From positions 4,743,501 through 4,807,500 of the forward strand of contig CM036642.1 of the NCBI GenBank assembly GCA_020746105.1: a stretch of DNA of 64,000 nt. The letters run 5' to 3'. The notes below the pieces were generated by a model that saw nothing but the letters and a program-made list of their open reading frames with translations, had not been told where the DNA came from and ran no database searches. Made by a program: the position numbers and the translations under genes. Numbering within the stretch: the stretch's first letter is position 1; each line of letters opens with the position of its first letter. This document shows, piece after piece, positions 27,158 to 45,560 of this stretch. This DNA comes from Trogon surrucura. Taxonomy: Eukaryota; Chordata; Aves; Trogoniformes; Trogonidae.

Positions 27158-27402
27158 CATAGAATCATAGAATGTGTTGGGTTGGAAGGGACCTTTAGAG
27201 GTCATCTAGTCCAACCTCCCTGCAGTGAGCAGGGACATCTTTAACTGGGTTAGGGTGCTCAGAGCCCCATCTTGGGGCTGAGCTTGAATGTCTCCAGGGA
27301 TGGGGGCTTCACCACCTCTCTGGGCAACCTGTTGCAGTTTTTCACCAGCCTCTTGTAAAAAATGTCTTCCTTACACTCGGTCTAAACCTACCCTCTTTTT
27401 TT
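27158..27402 (-). mobile_element. CR1 LINE 3'-end fragment
   Basis: The plus strand opens with CATAGAATCATAGAATG, then TTGGAAGGGACCTTTAGAGG and a ...CCAACCTCCCTGC... block typical of the CR1 3' terminus read in reverse. The element is 5'-truncated, as most CR1 copies are. It lies between DIXDC1 and the FAM118A retrocopy. Confidence 0.92.
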
Positions 27403-27504
27403 AAAGGCTGAGATGCACAATTTTTATTCCACTTAAATCCATGGAAATATTTAACTCGGAGCTTGCCACGTAGCAGACGTAAAACACTTTTCAAAAGCGT
27501 CTGA

Positions 27505-28605
27505 GTTGGGTTGTGGTTTGGTTTTGGGTTTTTGGGGTGTTTTTTTTAATTATTTTTATTAAATAGCAGACATACCATTATCTGACTGCTTGGTTCTCAT
27601 TGGAAAGTCAGTGCCATTTTCTCCCAACTTCTTTTTAGCACAGTCCACACGTGAAGTTCCCAACAGTGTTGTGCTCTCCCCTTGATCAGCATCTGGACTT
27701 CTCTACTTGCAGATCTGAGCAGTCAGATCTTGTACACATTCTGGGAACTGGTGAAAGCAGTCCCTGTAGGAGAATACTTTTATTCCGTCCAGCAGCATAT
27801 CTGCCACTTAAGTGGTCTTCATTTTCTTTAAGCACCGACATACAACGTTCTAAATCCACTTTAGTCTTTTACGTAAAGACCTTGGAATATCTGATTACAC
27901 AGAATCTCTCCACAGCCCCAAAACAAAAGACTTGGTTCAATACAAATTTTTAAGAACTCGCATGACTTCAGGATTTTCAGTAACATCTTTATATCCCGAG
28001 GGATCTAGCGCTGTTCCACAGGGATCTGTATATAAGCTGTGAATATGAAGAACTCTATATTTTATATGACCTTTTGCCCGCTGACGAACCTTACCCGTAT
28101 CTTTCAATTCTAAAGATTCCATAGGCTTTCCCTGTTGCAGACCAAATATTTCAAGTAAATTATCACGGTTTGCAGTCAGAACCATTGTGCCTCTCTCCAT
28201 GAGTCTCAGGATTGATTGCAGAACAATCGGATTCTGAATGTGCTGTTACAAATTACCAGATGCCTCCATTAAGCAATCATGGGAGAAGTTAAGCTTAGCA
28301 CACCTGGTGTGTGGTGACGTGTTCCTAATGAGATCCCGTTCAGCCACAGGCAGGTCTCGGATTACTTTTTTACAAAATTCGGCAACGTCTCCTGGATGAA
28401 GCATTTCCAGCTGTTCAGCTGCTTCGGTGACAGCCTCAATGCAGCTTCTCTGGGAGCACAGTGCTGGGATTCCTGGTGCTACTGCAGCACTTACCCCGGT
28501 TCCAGTTACAAGAACAAGGTCCTGAGGCTGCTTTATTATTAGACTTTTTAAGGATTTTCTGGATTTCTGCTCACTTCTAATTGTTGATCGTTCTGATTAA
28601 TCCAT
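27505..28605 (-). pseudogene. FAM118A: FAM118A processed pseudogene (intronless, full length)
   Basis: The minus strand carries an uninterrupted, intronless match to FAM118A, a SIR2-like-fold protein of vertebrates. The ATG-equivalent is at 28605. Recognisable blocks are GTGVSAAVAPGIPALCS, AAEQLEMLHPGDVAEF, KPMESLELKD, VLHIHSLYTDPCG and LDPSGYKDVTENPEVM. Later, in shifted frames, come KVDLERCMSVLKENEDH, a VQDLTAQICK block and a C-terminal block ending at TAA 27559-27561. Breaks are a TAA as third codon (28597-28599), TAA at 28246-28248, TGA at 27937-27939, a frameshift after that, and TAG at 27703-27705. An AATAAA overlaps the final stop and is followed by an A-rich tail (minus strand, 27505-27548). 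The absence of introns, the full length and the A-rich tail indicate a reverse-transcribed copy. FAM118A is preferred over FAM118B because of the KSLKSLI...KQPQ N-terminus. Confidence 0.88.
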
Positions 28606-30720
28606 TTCTGAGCCCTCAGGGGAGCGGCCTTGCTCATGCAAACATGTTCCTGTTCTTGGAATTGTTTTGTACTGGTTTACATTTGTCTGAGGACTGTGGA
28701 TATTTTTATACTAGTGCTCTCTGTATATTTCTGCACGCAATATACTGTGTTTTACTCATTTTCTAGTGGATGCTGAGGTTTTGTATCGTCTCCTGTTAAC
28801 ACAACACTGGGCTCATAACTTTATTTTACTGTGGAAATACTGGTTCCTACTGGGTTTTATATTTTTGCCATCTGTAATAGGCAGCAACAATACCGTTTAT
28901 TTCCTCACTGCTTCACTGTCCAGGAGGTAACTCAAGGGTCGTATGTGTGGCTCTGTGCCACATTGGCACAACAGAACACACCTCTGGTTCTGGGCAATTT
29001 GTTGTGGTGACTTTCTCCTTACAGACAGCAGTAGGAAAGTTCATCATTGAAAAAGTTCATCAGTGGGCTGCAGCAGGGGGAATATATCTTTCTTGAAAAA
29101 GAAAATTTTCTTCCTCCCTGGAAACAAGTTTTTTTTATTGCATGGTCTTTAGGGGGTTGGTAAAGAGAGCATGGGGTTGTTATACTGAAATCAGTGCTTT
29201 TTAATGATCAATTTTATTTCAGCAAGAGCCACATAGCCAGGCTAGAACTTTAGGGAGAAAATTAAGACAGTTTTCAGGGTCTGTAGTTACCAGGTCCATA
29301 TCCCTTTCTGCTACTGACGATGAGCAGTTTGCTTTTGGAGCACGGAAGACACAGGAAGCTGTTAATGTAATCTAATGGTTAATATGAGCTTCTAATGGAT
29401 AAATCTTCAATCCAGCCTTGTCTGTAGCTGCCCAGTTTTTCCATGAAGAAAATGGTTATTAGCTGATACAGGAGCCAGTTAACTAGATCAGTTAACTAAC
29501 CATGGTCATGTTTGATGTGCCCACTGCCACCAGAGAGCTGAGAACTGAACCAAATATGGAAACACGGGCTCTCCAGAGCACCAGTGCGTTATACTTGAGA
29601 CAAAAGGCTTTTGCGGGGGGCTGGCAGTCATGTACCTTTCATCCATGCTGACGTTGCGTGTAAGCTGGGACGAACGAAGACCTCGCCGGAGCCAGAAGTG
29701 ATAGCTGCGCGCTATTCTTGTGCTCCTACGTGCAGCTCCCCTCCGTGAGGGTGAAGGTAGAATTGCTTGAATTGCCATCGTTGAAGCTGAAGGACTGCTG
29801 CTCTGATAAGCTGTATCACACACACACACAGTTTGGGTTTAGCTTTATTTCTATATTGACAAATTTTCTACCTTTGCATGATTGACAAAAAGGGGTCTGG
29901 AGGAGGTAAGGGACTATTAAGCATGAGGGTAAGAGGTATCAGGTGGAAAAAAATTTGCCAGATGTTTGTTTCTGATAAATCAAAGCAGAAGATGTTGCCT
30001 TTAAATCACCTTGGCACTACTCTAGCACTGACTTAAACAGATTTATTCCGGGGTTGTGCTCTTAATATCATACCCAGGACTTGTGTATTTTTCATTGGCT
30101 TGTTTCTGTTTCAGCTTTCTTCAAAGTTATGCTCCTATTCTGATGTCTGTAACTTGCTTATGTAACATACATGCTCTGTGTAAAATTATATTTTCATAGA
30201 AACTCTGATGTTTGCATTCATTGCTTAGAAAGGGCAATTACTCTAAAGCCTGTTCTCTAGGAAAGTGAAGGTTTATCTGTACATATAAATGGGACATATC
30301 TGACTGGTGATTAATGGACCAAGCAGTTATTTCAATAAAATGGGGCTTGCAAAGTCTGTTTAGTGCTTGTGAAAGGGGAAGATGGCTTTGAAATGAGAAG
30401 GCACAGGTAGGAGTACAACACATACATCACTGGGACTGCTTAGTGTTAGCCTTCCATGGTCCTGCAGAAACTTCTGTCACTTTTCTACAATGTTTAGGAA
30501 AGCACCTTTTCTGAGACTAGCAGAGCAGCAGGCTCAGTGTTAGTAAAATTTACATCTGCTTTTCAAATGGGCAAGAACAATAAAGAAAACCGAAACAAAA
30601 GCCCTTCTGGGCTGCCTTGGCAATAGCAGATTTCACTGCTTCCACTCCCCAGGTTGCGTGAACGGCTGCAACTGACTGAGCTGCGTGAAGGCGAGTCCTC
30701 TGTGCTTAGGAGTGATGTTG
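28606..30720. other. Intergenic region between FAM118A retrocopy and solo LTR
   Basis: AT-rich sequence with no recognised gene. It holds a short CA repeat (about 29816-29830), a CpG-enriched patch with an open frame at 29506-29829 (reported as a finding) and a plus-strand AATAAA at 30579-30584 that could be a distal DIXDC1 polyadenylation signal. Confidence 0.5.
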
Positions 30721-31225
30721 TGAAATGGCCAAAATCAGAACTTCATAGCCGTGATGTCTATTCAGCGGGTATTCTTTATTGCAGCACTGGGCACGCCTGG
30801 GATGGCTCCACAGTGTGTGCCCCGAGAAAGACCAGATGTATAGCTTTTATACAGTTTAGATATATATATATACATGCAATTTCTGAAAACTCATTAACAT
30901 GTTCCCACCCACTCCCACATGCATAATACAGTCTTTCAGTGGTCATCGGGGGTCTCTGGTGGTCGTTTTCCTTCATCATGATTGTCTTCATCGGGGTGTC
31001 CCTTTGATGGGCTCTACTCCTTGTCTTTGTTAAGAGCCCCCAAGGCTGGTTCTGCAGATCTTACCGGCCTTTGGGAGTCCTGGGGCATTCCATCTTTGAA
31101 GAGAAGAGCATCCTCTCCTTGGAGATAAGCTCTGCCTGTGGAATACCTGTCTCACCCCTCCATTCTCCCACTGATTCTGTTTGCCCAAACATACTGAGTC
31201 TTTTTACACACCCGCTAAACCTACA
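30721..31225 (-). mobile_element. Solo LTR of an endogenous retrovirus, antisense to DLAT
   Basis: The element has TG...CA ends (plus strand TGAAATGG...CCTACA) flanked by identical GTTG tetranucleotides at 30717-30720 and 31226-31229. Read on the minus strand it shows a TATAAAAG box at 30844-30851 and, about 65-75 bases further, AATAAA at 30775-30780. That is the U3-R-U5 order of a retroviral LTR. No gag, pol or env remnant lies beside it. It ends about 65 bp before the DLAT CpG island. The 4-bp duplication suggests a gamma-type (ERV1-like) integrase, but the class is not certain. Confidence 0.72.
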
Positions 31226-31914
31226 GTTGTGGCTGTAACTATGGCTCCAGCTAAAAACCACTGCTTCAGGAGCAGCCACCCCTAACTCCTTTACCATGGC
31301 GGGAACAGCAGCAATGCGGATCGTGCCGTTTATCGTGCGTGGTGTTTATCCTGCTGAGCTGAGCTCTCCAGACCCCGGCACAACGCGGCCGCGAACCCGG
31401 CGCAGCCCAGCCCCTGCGCGGACCAGCCGGGATGCCGCCAAGGCCCCGGCCGTGTGCCCGCGGCAGGGAGAGGCCCGGAGGGCCGGCTGCCCTCCTGGGT
31501 GGGCACCGCACCAGGAGAGCGATGCACGGCTCCGGCTCCAGCCCGGCCTTCTCTCTGCCGGGCCGGCTCCCCTGACTCACCGGCGGCGCGATCGACCGAC
31601 CTGGCCTCCCCACCGGCGACCCGCGGAGCTCCCGGCAGCTCTGCCCGCCGGGCCCGCGACACGCCGCGGCCTCAGCCGCCGGGGACGGGCCCGCAGCAGC
31701 CGGCCGGGGCTCCGGCGGCCGCCACAGCCCCCGCGGAGCCGCCCCCCGCGGGCCATCCCGCCGCTGCGCAGTGCGGGCGCGGCGCCGCCATGACGGCGCG
31801 GTGCGGCCCGTCCCTCCGCCGCGCTTTACGGCAGCGCCGCGGTGTCGCGCGGGGCGGTGCGGCGCCCTGCCCGGACGGGGGAGGTCACCGAGCGGCGGCG
31901 GCGGCGGCTGCAGG

Positions 31915-39617
<7,703 letters not shown>

Positions 39618-42187
39618 TTTAACCATGCAAGCAACATTTTCCTGGGTCACACTGTTTTGTTTTAAACAAGCTATTTAGACTGTAGTGTTCAGATTTATTA
39701 AAAGAGTTCCTTTTTTTATTTTAAATATGTATTATGTTATTTGGTAATGTTATTACCAGTCTGTACAGAAAAAGTTTGCAAAAGTGCTTTTCAGAGCAAT
39801 ATTACAGCTATACTGTATTTTTATACAGTTAGTTAACTTGCAAACTTCTAAAACAGAGTTAAGCATCCCAGATTTGAAAATGATCCAGGCAGTATGCATA
39901 CTGCCACCTGCTTCTAAACTAGGGTGAACAGCGGGGTGCATACCAAGCAATTTCTTGACCTCAGTGTTCTCAGAAATTTTAATATAAACATCTCTTCACA
40001 GGAGTTCAGATGAGATAATAACCAAACTGTACAAGTTAGTAGAAGGTGAATTCCCTCGTTATCCTGTTCTCCTGCTGGAGTGGGCGACTATGACACACGC
40101 GCTAAGGGACTGAAGCGCCTGGAAATAGTTTCTCAAAGGCCAAGTGCTAGCGTTCCAAATGTCTCTTCAGATTTGGCACTGGTCTGGACCTTCTCAGCTA
40201 CATGATCCCTTTCGAGCACTTTAAAGTAAGGTGAAAGAGCACTGATACCTACGGGGTCACAGCTCTCAGATACCACAGGGAGTGGGCTGTCTTCTCGTAG
40301 ACTTTCACTTACATGTGCTTTTTGTATGAAAACTCTTCATTGCTGTCCCTCTTGCTAAGTTAATATCAGTCTGTGATGCCATGGAAGTAACTGTTTTGCA
40401 GAGTATGCAAGAGACTCTGTGTGTTGGAACCCAGCGTAGGCAAATCACACACACTAATAATCCCATAGCTGGATATTAATCATGTCATGACTTGAATGCT
40501 TGGAAGTGTTTTTTTCAGGCATTCTAACAGAGGAAGGTCTGAGTTAGTCACTGGTAATGTGGTTCTTCCTTGAATTGTCTATGTTGTCCCAGCCTCAGAA
40601 AGCTGCAGAATGTGCTATCCATGTATATATTGTATGTAAAATGCTTCGATAGTTTTTTGGACTTGTGTCCAGTTACCCCAGTTGTTGTATCCTGAAAGGG
40701 GTGCAGTGCTGAACATTCTTAATTTCCACTTTCCACGTGAACATGTCAATGTTAAAAGGACCTCTGTGTAGTAATTACAATGTGACCAGGAGAATTTAAG
40801 AGGGTGGGAGAAGTTTAAAATAAAGAAAGAAAAAGTTAAAGGTGATCTGTTATTCTGTATATTGCAGTAAGTACTGTCTCCTGTAAAGTTCTACAAAATT
40901 GACTAAAGATATTGAAAGAAAATACTGTGGAAATTAAATATTTTTGTGGGAACTATTTAACGTCTGGTTGCTGTGGTTTTCATGCCTGGCTTAAGCAAAA
41001 AAAAAAGTGCATTATGGATTTGTTTTTTAATTTAATGATCTAAAATATCTTGGTTCCAGACTTGCTCTAGTGAACCTACATTCTATTAAATGTTTGGACT
41101 TAACAACTACTAAAACATGTTCCAGTGCTTTTCTGTTCAGTCGTGTGTGGCTTACTCTACTGCTGCAGCACCATCAGAGCTGTTTAGCCTTTCGGTCTGG
41201 TAGTGGAAGTCACCCTATTAACCTTACGCTGTAATCAAAAATATTCCAAACTACTACCTGCTTTGTTGCCCTCATGCAGCAGTGAACTTCAGGCGTCCTG
41301 GCTTCCTTGCTGCAGTGTTCACCGTAACCTCAAATTCTGGCTACAGAGAACCTTCACTTTCTTCCTGCAGTGAGAACACTTGCAACGCAAAAAATCCTAC
41401 TCGGTGTGTGCGCTTGGGAGTGCCGATAGCGACTTCTCTAGTGGAGCCTCCATCCTGCCACAGGCCAGCTCCGCTCATGCAGTGACAGAATTTCAGCCTG
41501 AACTCGCAACTACAGCCACTGAACGGTATTTCAATGCAGCCTTCTAAGTCTCTTTAAAACAAAGAAGGGGGAAAGCTAGGAGTTACTGCTCTTCCGTAAG
41601 CCTGTACTTTAAAGTTTCAGCTCAAAACCAGTTTGTCGATTTCCACTTCTGATCTGATGAGTACAGGTACAGCAGCACGGCTGTATTGCAAGTGCGTCCT
41701 AGAAGCGGTAAGAACGACGTCCTACCAAATCACTTCAACTTCTCTTTGTCCCTTTCCCAGTTAATTCTAGTAATGCTTAGCAATCCTTGAAGTCGCTTTG
41801 TGTTGCTGTGTATCACTTTGTAGTTTGTGTATTAGGATAAACTAACGGAGGTAGCTTTCCTCGCTGAAGTGCTCCAAGGTTGGTTCCGACTGCTAGCCTC
41901 ACTCTGAGCATTCCTGACCTTTGACTCTCTGTGCTGCTTTGAATCGTATAAAATCGGTCTGTTGGTCTACAGTTTCATTCAGAGATTAGCAAACTGGTAA
42001 GAAGTGAGGTCGAGCATATTCAGTGACTGAAGAGGCTGCAAAGCTTATTCTAGTTAAGATCAGCAGGCGTTGTCCTAAAAGGAACAGCAGCAGCGTGCGG
42101 TGAAGAACGGTCTGGCACACCTCTGCTGGTTGTCCCAGCATTAAATACACATGGGAGCTGCTCTAACCATGTGAATCCAGTAACCAA
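39618..42187. other. DLAT 3' UTR and convergent DLAT/PIH1D2 intergenic region
   Basis: The DLAT 3' UTR follows the stop at 39617. ATTAAA variants occur near 39700 and a strong AATAAA lies at 40819-40824. The rest, up to the PIH1D2 polyadenylation signal at 42188, shows no gene, repeat or RNA I recognise. Confidence 0.6.
40819..40824 (+). terminator. DLAT: DLAT distal polyadenylation signal (AATAAA)
   Basis: AATAAA lies 1.2 kb past the DLAT stop, and downstream sequence is T-rich. It is the strongest plus-strand signal before the convergent PIH1D2 gene. Earlier ATTAAA variants may also be used. Confidence 0.5.
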
Positions 42188-42193
42188 TTTATT
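42188..42193 (-). terminator. PIH1D2: PIH1D2 candidate polyadenylation signal
   Basis: TTTATT on the plus strand is AATAAA on the minus strand, 364 bp past the PIH1D2 stop at 42557. It is the first canonical signal downstream. Confidence 0.5.
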
Positions 42194-42556
42194 TAGCAAA
42201 ACAAACTTCACAACTGTTATTTCTGGACTTTACGACAAAATGAATGATGTGGTGAAGCATGTGTGCATGCATAGTTCTTTACTACAGCTATTAACATATT
42301 CAAGTATTCCTGAATGTTTATGGTCTTTGCTGACTTTTCTTCCTAAGTTTCGTGAGGCTAGTACTCCTCCAGACTTATTCCTCCAGACTTGGTTTTCTAA
42401 AAGCATCTTCTGAAGGCATTTCAAGTATTCAACCCTGAAGATTGGACGGTCAGTTAGAAAAACCAAAACACATCACGATCTAAAAGTTAGGATTCCCATT
42501 GTGGGCTTTTGTTCTGTTCTGTCACCTGCAAACAGGAACTGGACAGAGTGCAGTCT

Positions 42557-44980
42557 TTAAGGATCTGGCTTGGCAACTGGCGCTGTGACAAACAATACCC
42601 GCTGTCCTTTGTTAAATACGGCCGTAGTTGTTTCTTCATCCACCAATTCTGGCAGATCTAGTTGTAATTTGTATTTTTCGGGGACTTCAATGATTATGTC
42701 ATCCTAAATCAAGAAAATGAAAATACTTGATTAAACATTTGGCAATGAATTAGCCGTGAGCGCTTGTAGGAATTGGACACTAGGCAGAAAACAACGTTTC
42801 TGCTACATTACCTCTGAAATTCTGAGGTCACACTCGGAAACAGAGCTAACCTTGGGCAATTCAACTCTGAGTTCAATTTTGAGTGGTTTCTTGTTTGCGT
42901 CCTTCAAAGTGATCATCTCATAGACAGGGGTACTTAGCTCCTCTGGTGTTTCAGTACTGGCAATTTCCTTTATCAGATGCGCTCGAGACTGCGCCACACC
43001 TTCTTCCTTCAGCAACGCAGGAGCACTGCTGCTGTCCTCAGCTTCTATAGCGTGTAGGAGCTCATCAAGCGTCAGTTCTTTCAAGAAAAGTAAGTTTCAC
43101 ACATATCACTCAGTTACTAAGAACTGTAATGTTATGCCACTTGGCAAATATGTCAAAGCTTTAATTGTAATTCATTACAATTTGCCATTGTACTACCTGC
43201 AGACTGTCACTGGCTGTTTCTCCTTTGCCCATCATTTAATGCCAATGGATTAAAAGTTATTTTCAGATTACTCGTTACAGCAGCAACCCCTTTTATTCAA
43301 GTGAGAGCAAGAGAAACTTGGCACCTCAAAGGATCAGAGTTCCCCTATCTAGGGGACAGAGGAATGAGGACATTTGCTGTTCCAGTATCATTAGTTTTTC
43401 AATTGTAAAACACCAGAGATGAATGCAGATAGGGCAGCACAGTTAAACTAATGTCTGGTATGAACACCACTGCCTCATTCTGAATTCTTTGAGAGAAGCA
43501 TTGGGTTTATGCTTATGGCAAGGATTGGGGTGAGAGATAAGGCTTGAATAAATCTGTTGGAGAATCTGATAGGTCCTCAAAGCAAAGTGACAGCAGACCT
43601 CTACATACCCTTCTTTGTGCTCTGACCGAGCTGTGGAGTTGGCATCTGCTTTCCTTTCAAACGTTGCTGCATCGCTTCCAGGCTTCCTTTCAGTTTGAAC
43701 GATTCAACGGTGTACAGAGAAGTAAGAGTAAGGTTGCATCGCTCCTCAACGAATTTAAGTGTCAAATGGATCAACTGCTCCATTTTTTCTGGGTTTTCGT
43801 CTCCCCTCTGAAGAACATCTGGGTTATACGCAATATCTATAATGCTGTAAGGGTCTATACAAACAGTTATGTGTCAGTGTAAGTTACCGCTATGGCACCA
43901 CGCGCCAGCGTTCTTTATAATCATAGAATCATAGAATCATAGAATGTTAGGGATTGGAAGGGACCTCGAAAGATCATCAAGTCCAATCCCCCTGCCAGAG
44001 CAGGAATGCCTAGACTATGCCACACAGGAACGTGTCCAGGCAGGTCTTGAATGTCTCCAGAGAAGGAGACTCCACAACCTCTCTGGGCAGCCTGTTCCAG
44101 GGCTCCGTCACCCTCACTGAGAAGAAGTTTCTTCTCGAGTTTAAGCGGAACCTCTTATGTTCCAGTTTCAGCCCATTATTAGCCCATAATCACTTGGTTT
44201 AAAAGCAAAGAAAATGAATTTGTGGCTTCTGGGCAGAGCTAATTGTGTCAGCCTCCTCCAGAGACATCACCTCTCCGTGTGCTGACCCTGCGGTCTGTGC
44301 TCAGGGAGAGGCGTGGGAACACGACTCAGGTGTGTGTGAGCAAAGAGACTCCTGCGCCTCGGTACTTCCCAGCATTTAGGCCCGTGAAAGTTGTTCTTTC
44401 TTCCCTGTTTTGGGTGTTTTTGACCCCAAAAGGAAGACTTTAGAGTCCCCGCTGGGATACGCCTGTCACATCCTCGCCCGGCCGGGCACGACACCGCCCT
44501 CGGCCCCAGAAGAGCCGCCGTGCGACCGCCACGCAGGGCGCTGCCGCGGGAAGAAACGCATCCGGGGCGAGGCGCGACTCCCGCGGCACGTACCTCCCCC
44601 GCCCGCCGCTTCTTCCAGCGGCCCCGCGCTGACCGGCGTGGGCTCGGCGGGGCCCTGGGGCGCCGGGACCCTCTTCCAGCTGCAGACGTTGATGAACAGC
44701 GGCCCCCCGGCAGCGCCCTGCAAGACACCGATCGGCGCTCAGCTTCGGCCCGGGCCCCGCGGTCACCCGCGGACCCGCCTCCCGCCACCGAGCCCGGCAG
44801 CCGCGCACCCACCGCGGGGCGGGCCCGCAGGCACAGGTGAGGCTCCGGCGGGGCGCGGAGCCGCTCGGCCCGGGCGGCCTGCTGCCGCAGCAGCCGGCGG
44901 TAGGCCTGCGGCTCGTTCTCCGCCATCTCGTCCAGCAGCGACCAGAGCTGCGCAACGTGCGCCAGCGCCGCGCCCGCCAT
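42557..44980 (-). CDS. PIH1D2: PIH1D2, PIH1 domain-containing protein 2
   Basis: Member of the PIH1 family of HSP90/RUVBL co-chaperones; mammalian PIH1D2 belongs to the testis-enriched R2SP complex with SPAG1. Five minus-strand exons join in phase: 44813-44980, 44594-44717, 43609-43854, 42812-43077 and 42557-42703 (TAA). They give 316 residues (human 315). The start MAGAALAHVAQLWSLLDEMA parallels the human N-terminus. Exon 2 has PLFINVCSWKRVPAP and exon 3 YSIIDIAYNPDVL (PIH domain). Exons 4 and 5 form a CS-like C-terminus: KKPLKIELRVELPKV, CDLRISE, then the terminal DDIIIEVPEKYKLQLDLPEL. Intron 2 carries a CR1 fragment. The gene is head-to-head with NKAPD1, start codons 287 bp apart. Confidence 0.95.
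43922..44200 (-). mobile_element. CR1 LINE 3'-end fragment with three terminal octamers
   Basis: Three CATAGAAT octamers are followed by GATTGGAAGGGACCTCGAAAG, CCAATCCCCCTGCC and TCTCTGGGCAGCCTGTTCCAGGGC, the reverse complement of the CR1 3' end. It is 5'-truncated and sits in PIH1D2 intron 2, sense to that gene. Confidence 0.95.
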
Positions 44981-45560
44981 GGCTGCGGCCGTCGCTTAGC
45001 GACGGCGGCCGGAAGGGCAGCAAGGGCCGCGCTCCGCCGCCTTCCCCGCCCTCCTGCCGCTTCCGCGCCGGCCGGCCCCGCGATCGCCCGGCGGCCCGCG
45101 GACGGTACCCGCCCGTCCGCCCGCCCCCGGATCCGCCCCGCGGCGGCTCCGCGCCCCGGCGTGCGCAGCCGGGAGGAGGCGCCCGGCAGGGACCGCTTCC
45201 GGCGCGGCACCGCCCGGCGCTTCCTGCCCCGCCGAGCGGCCCCGGCGGGGCCTGGCAGGGCGGGAGCATGTCCCGGGTGCCGGTGGGGAAGGTGCTGCTG
45301 CGGAACGTCATCCGGCACACGGGCGCGCACAACAAGGTACGGCCGGGGCCGCCCTCCCTCCGTGGCTGCCCCGGGCCCCTCCCGCAGCGGCCTTTGTCCG
45401 CGGGCCCGGGCCGAGCCGCGCCGGGGCGGTGCCGCGCAGCGGGTGCCAGGCCCCCGGCGGCGGTGCCGGCCCAGGGGCGGGCGGGCGAAGGGCCGGGTTG
45501 TGGCCTGGCCGCGGGCAGGGGGAGCCGGGCGGGTTCCGGAGGGGAGGGAAGGGGAGGGGA
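44440..45560. promoter_or_regulatory. Shared CpG island, bidirectional PIH1D2/NKAPD1 promoter
   Basis: A long GC- and CpG-rich block covers PIH1D2 exons 1-2, the 287-bp gap between the two opposed start codons (44980 and 45268) and NKAPD1 exon 1. No TATA box is seen. The same head-to-head pair exists in mammals, supporting a shared promoter. A G-run cluster (GGAGGGGAGGGAAGGGGAGG, about 45537-45560) could form a quadruplex. Very long open frames on both strands here result from GC content. Confidence 0.75.

Noticed and set aside
26762-27244. 160-codon plus-strand open frame between DIXDC1 and the CR1
   Set aside because: It runs into the CR1 fragment, has no recognisable similarity and no splice context, and lies in the likely DIXDC1 3' UTR.
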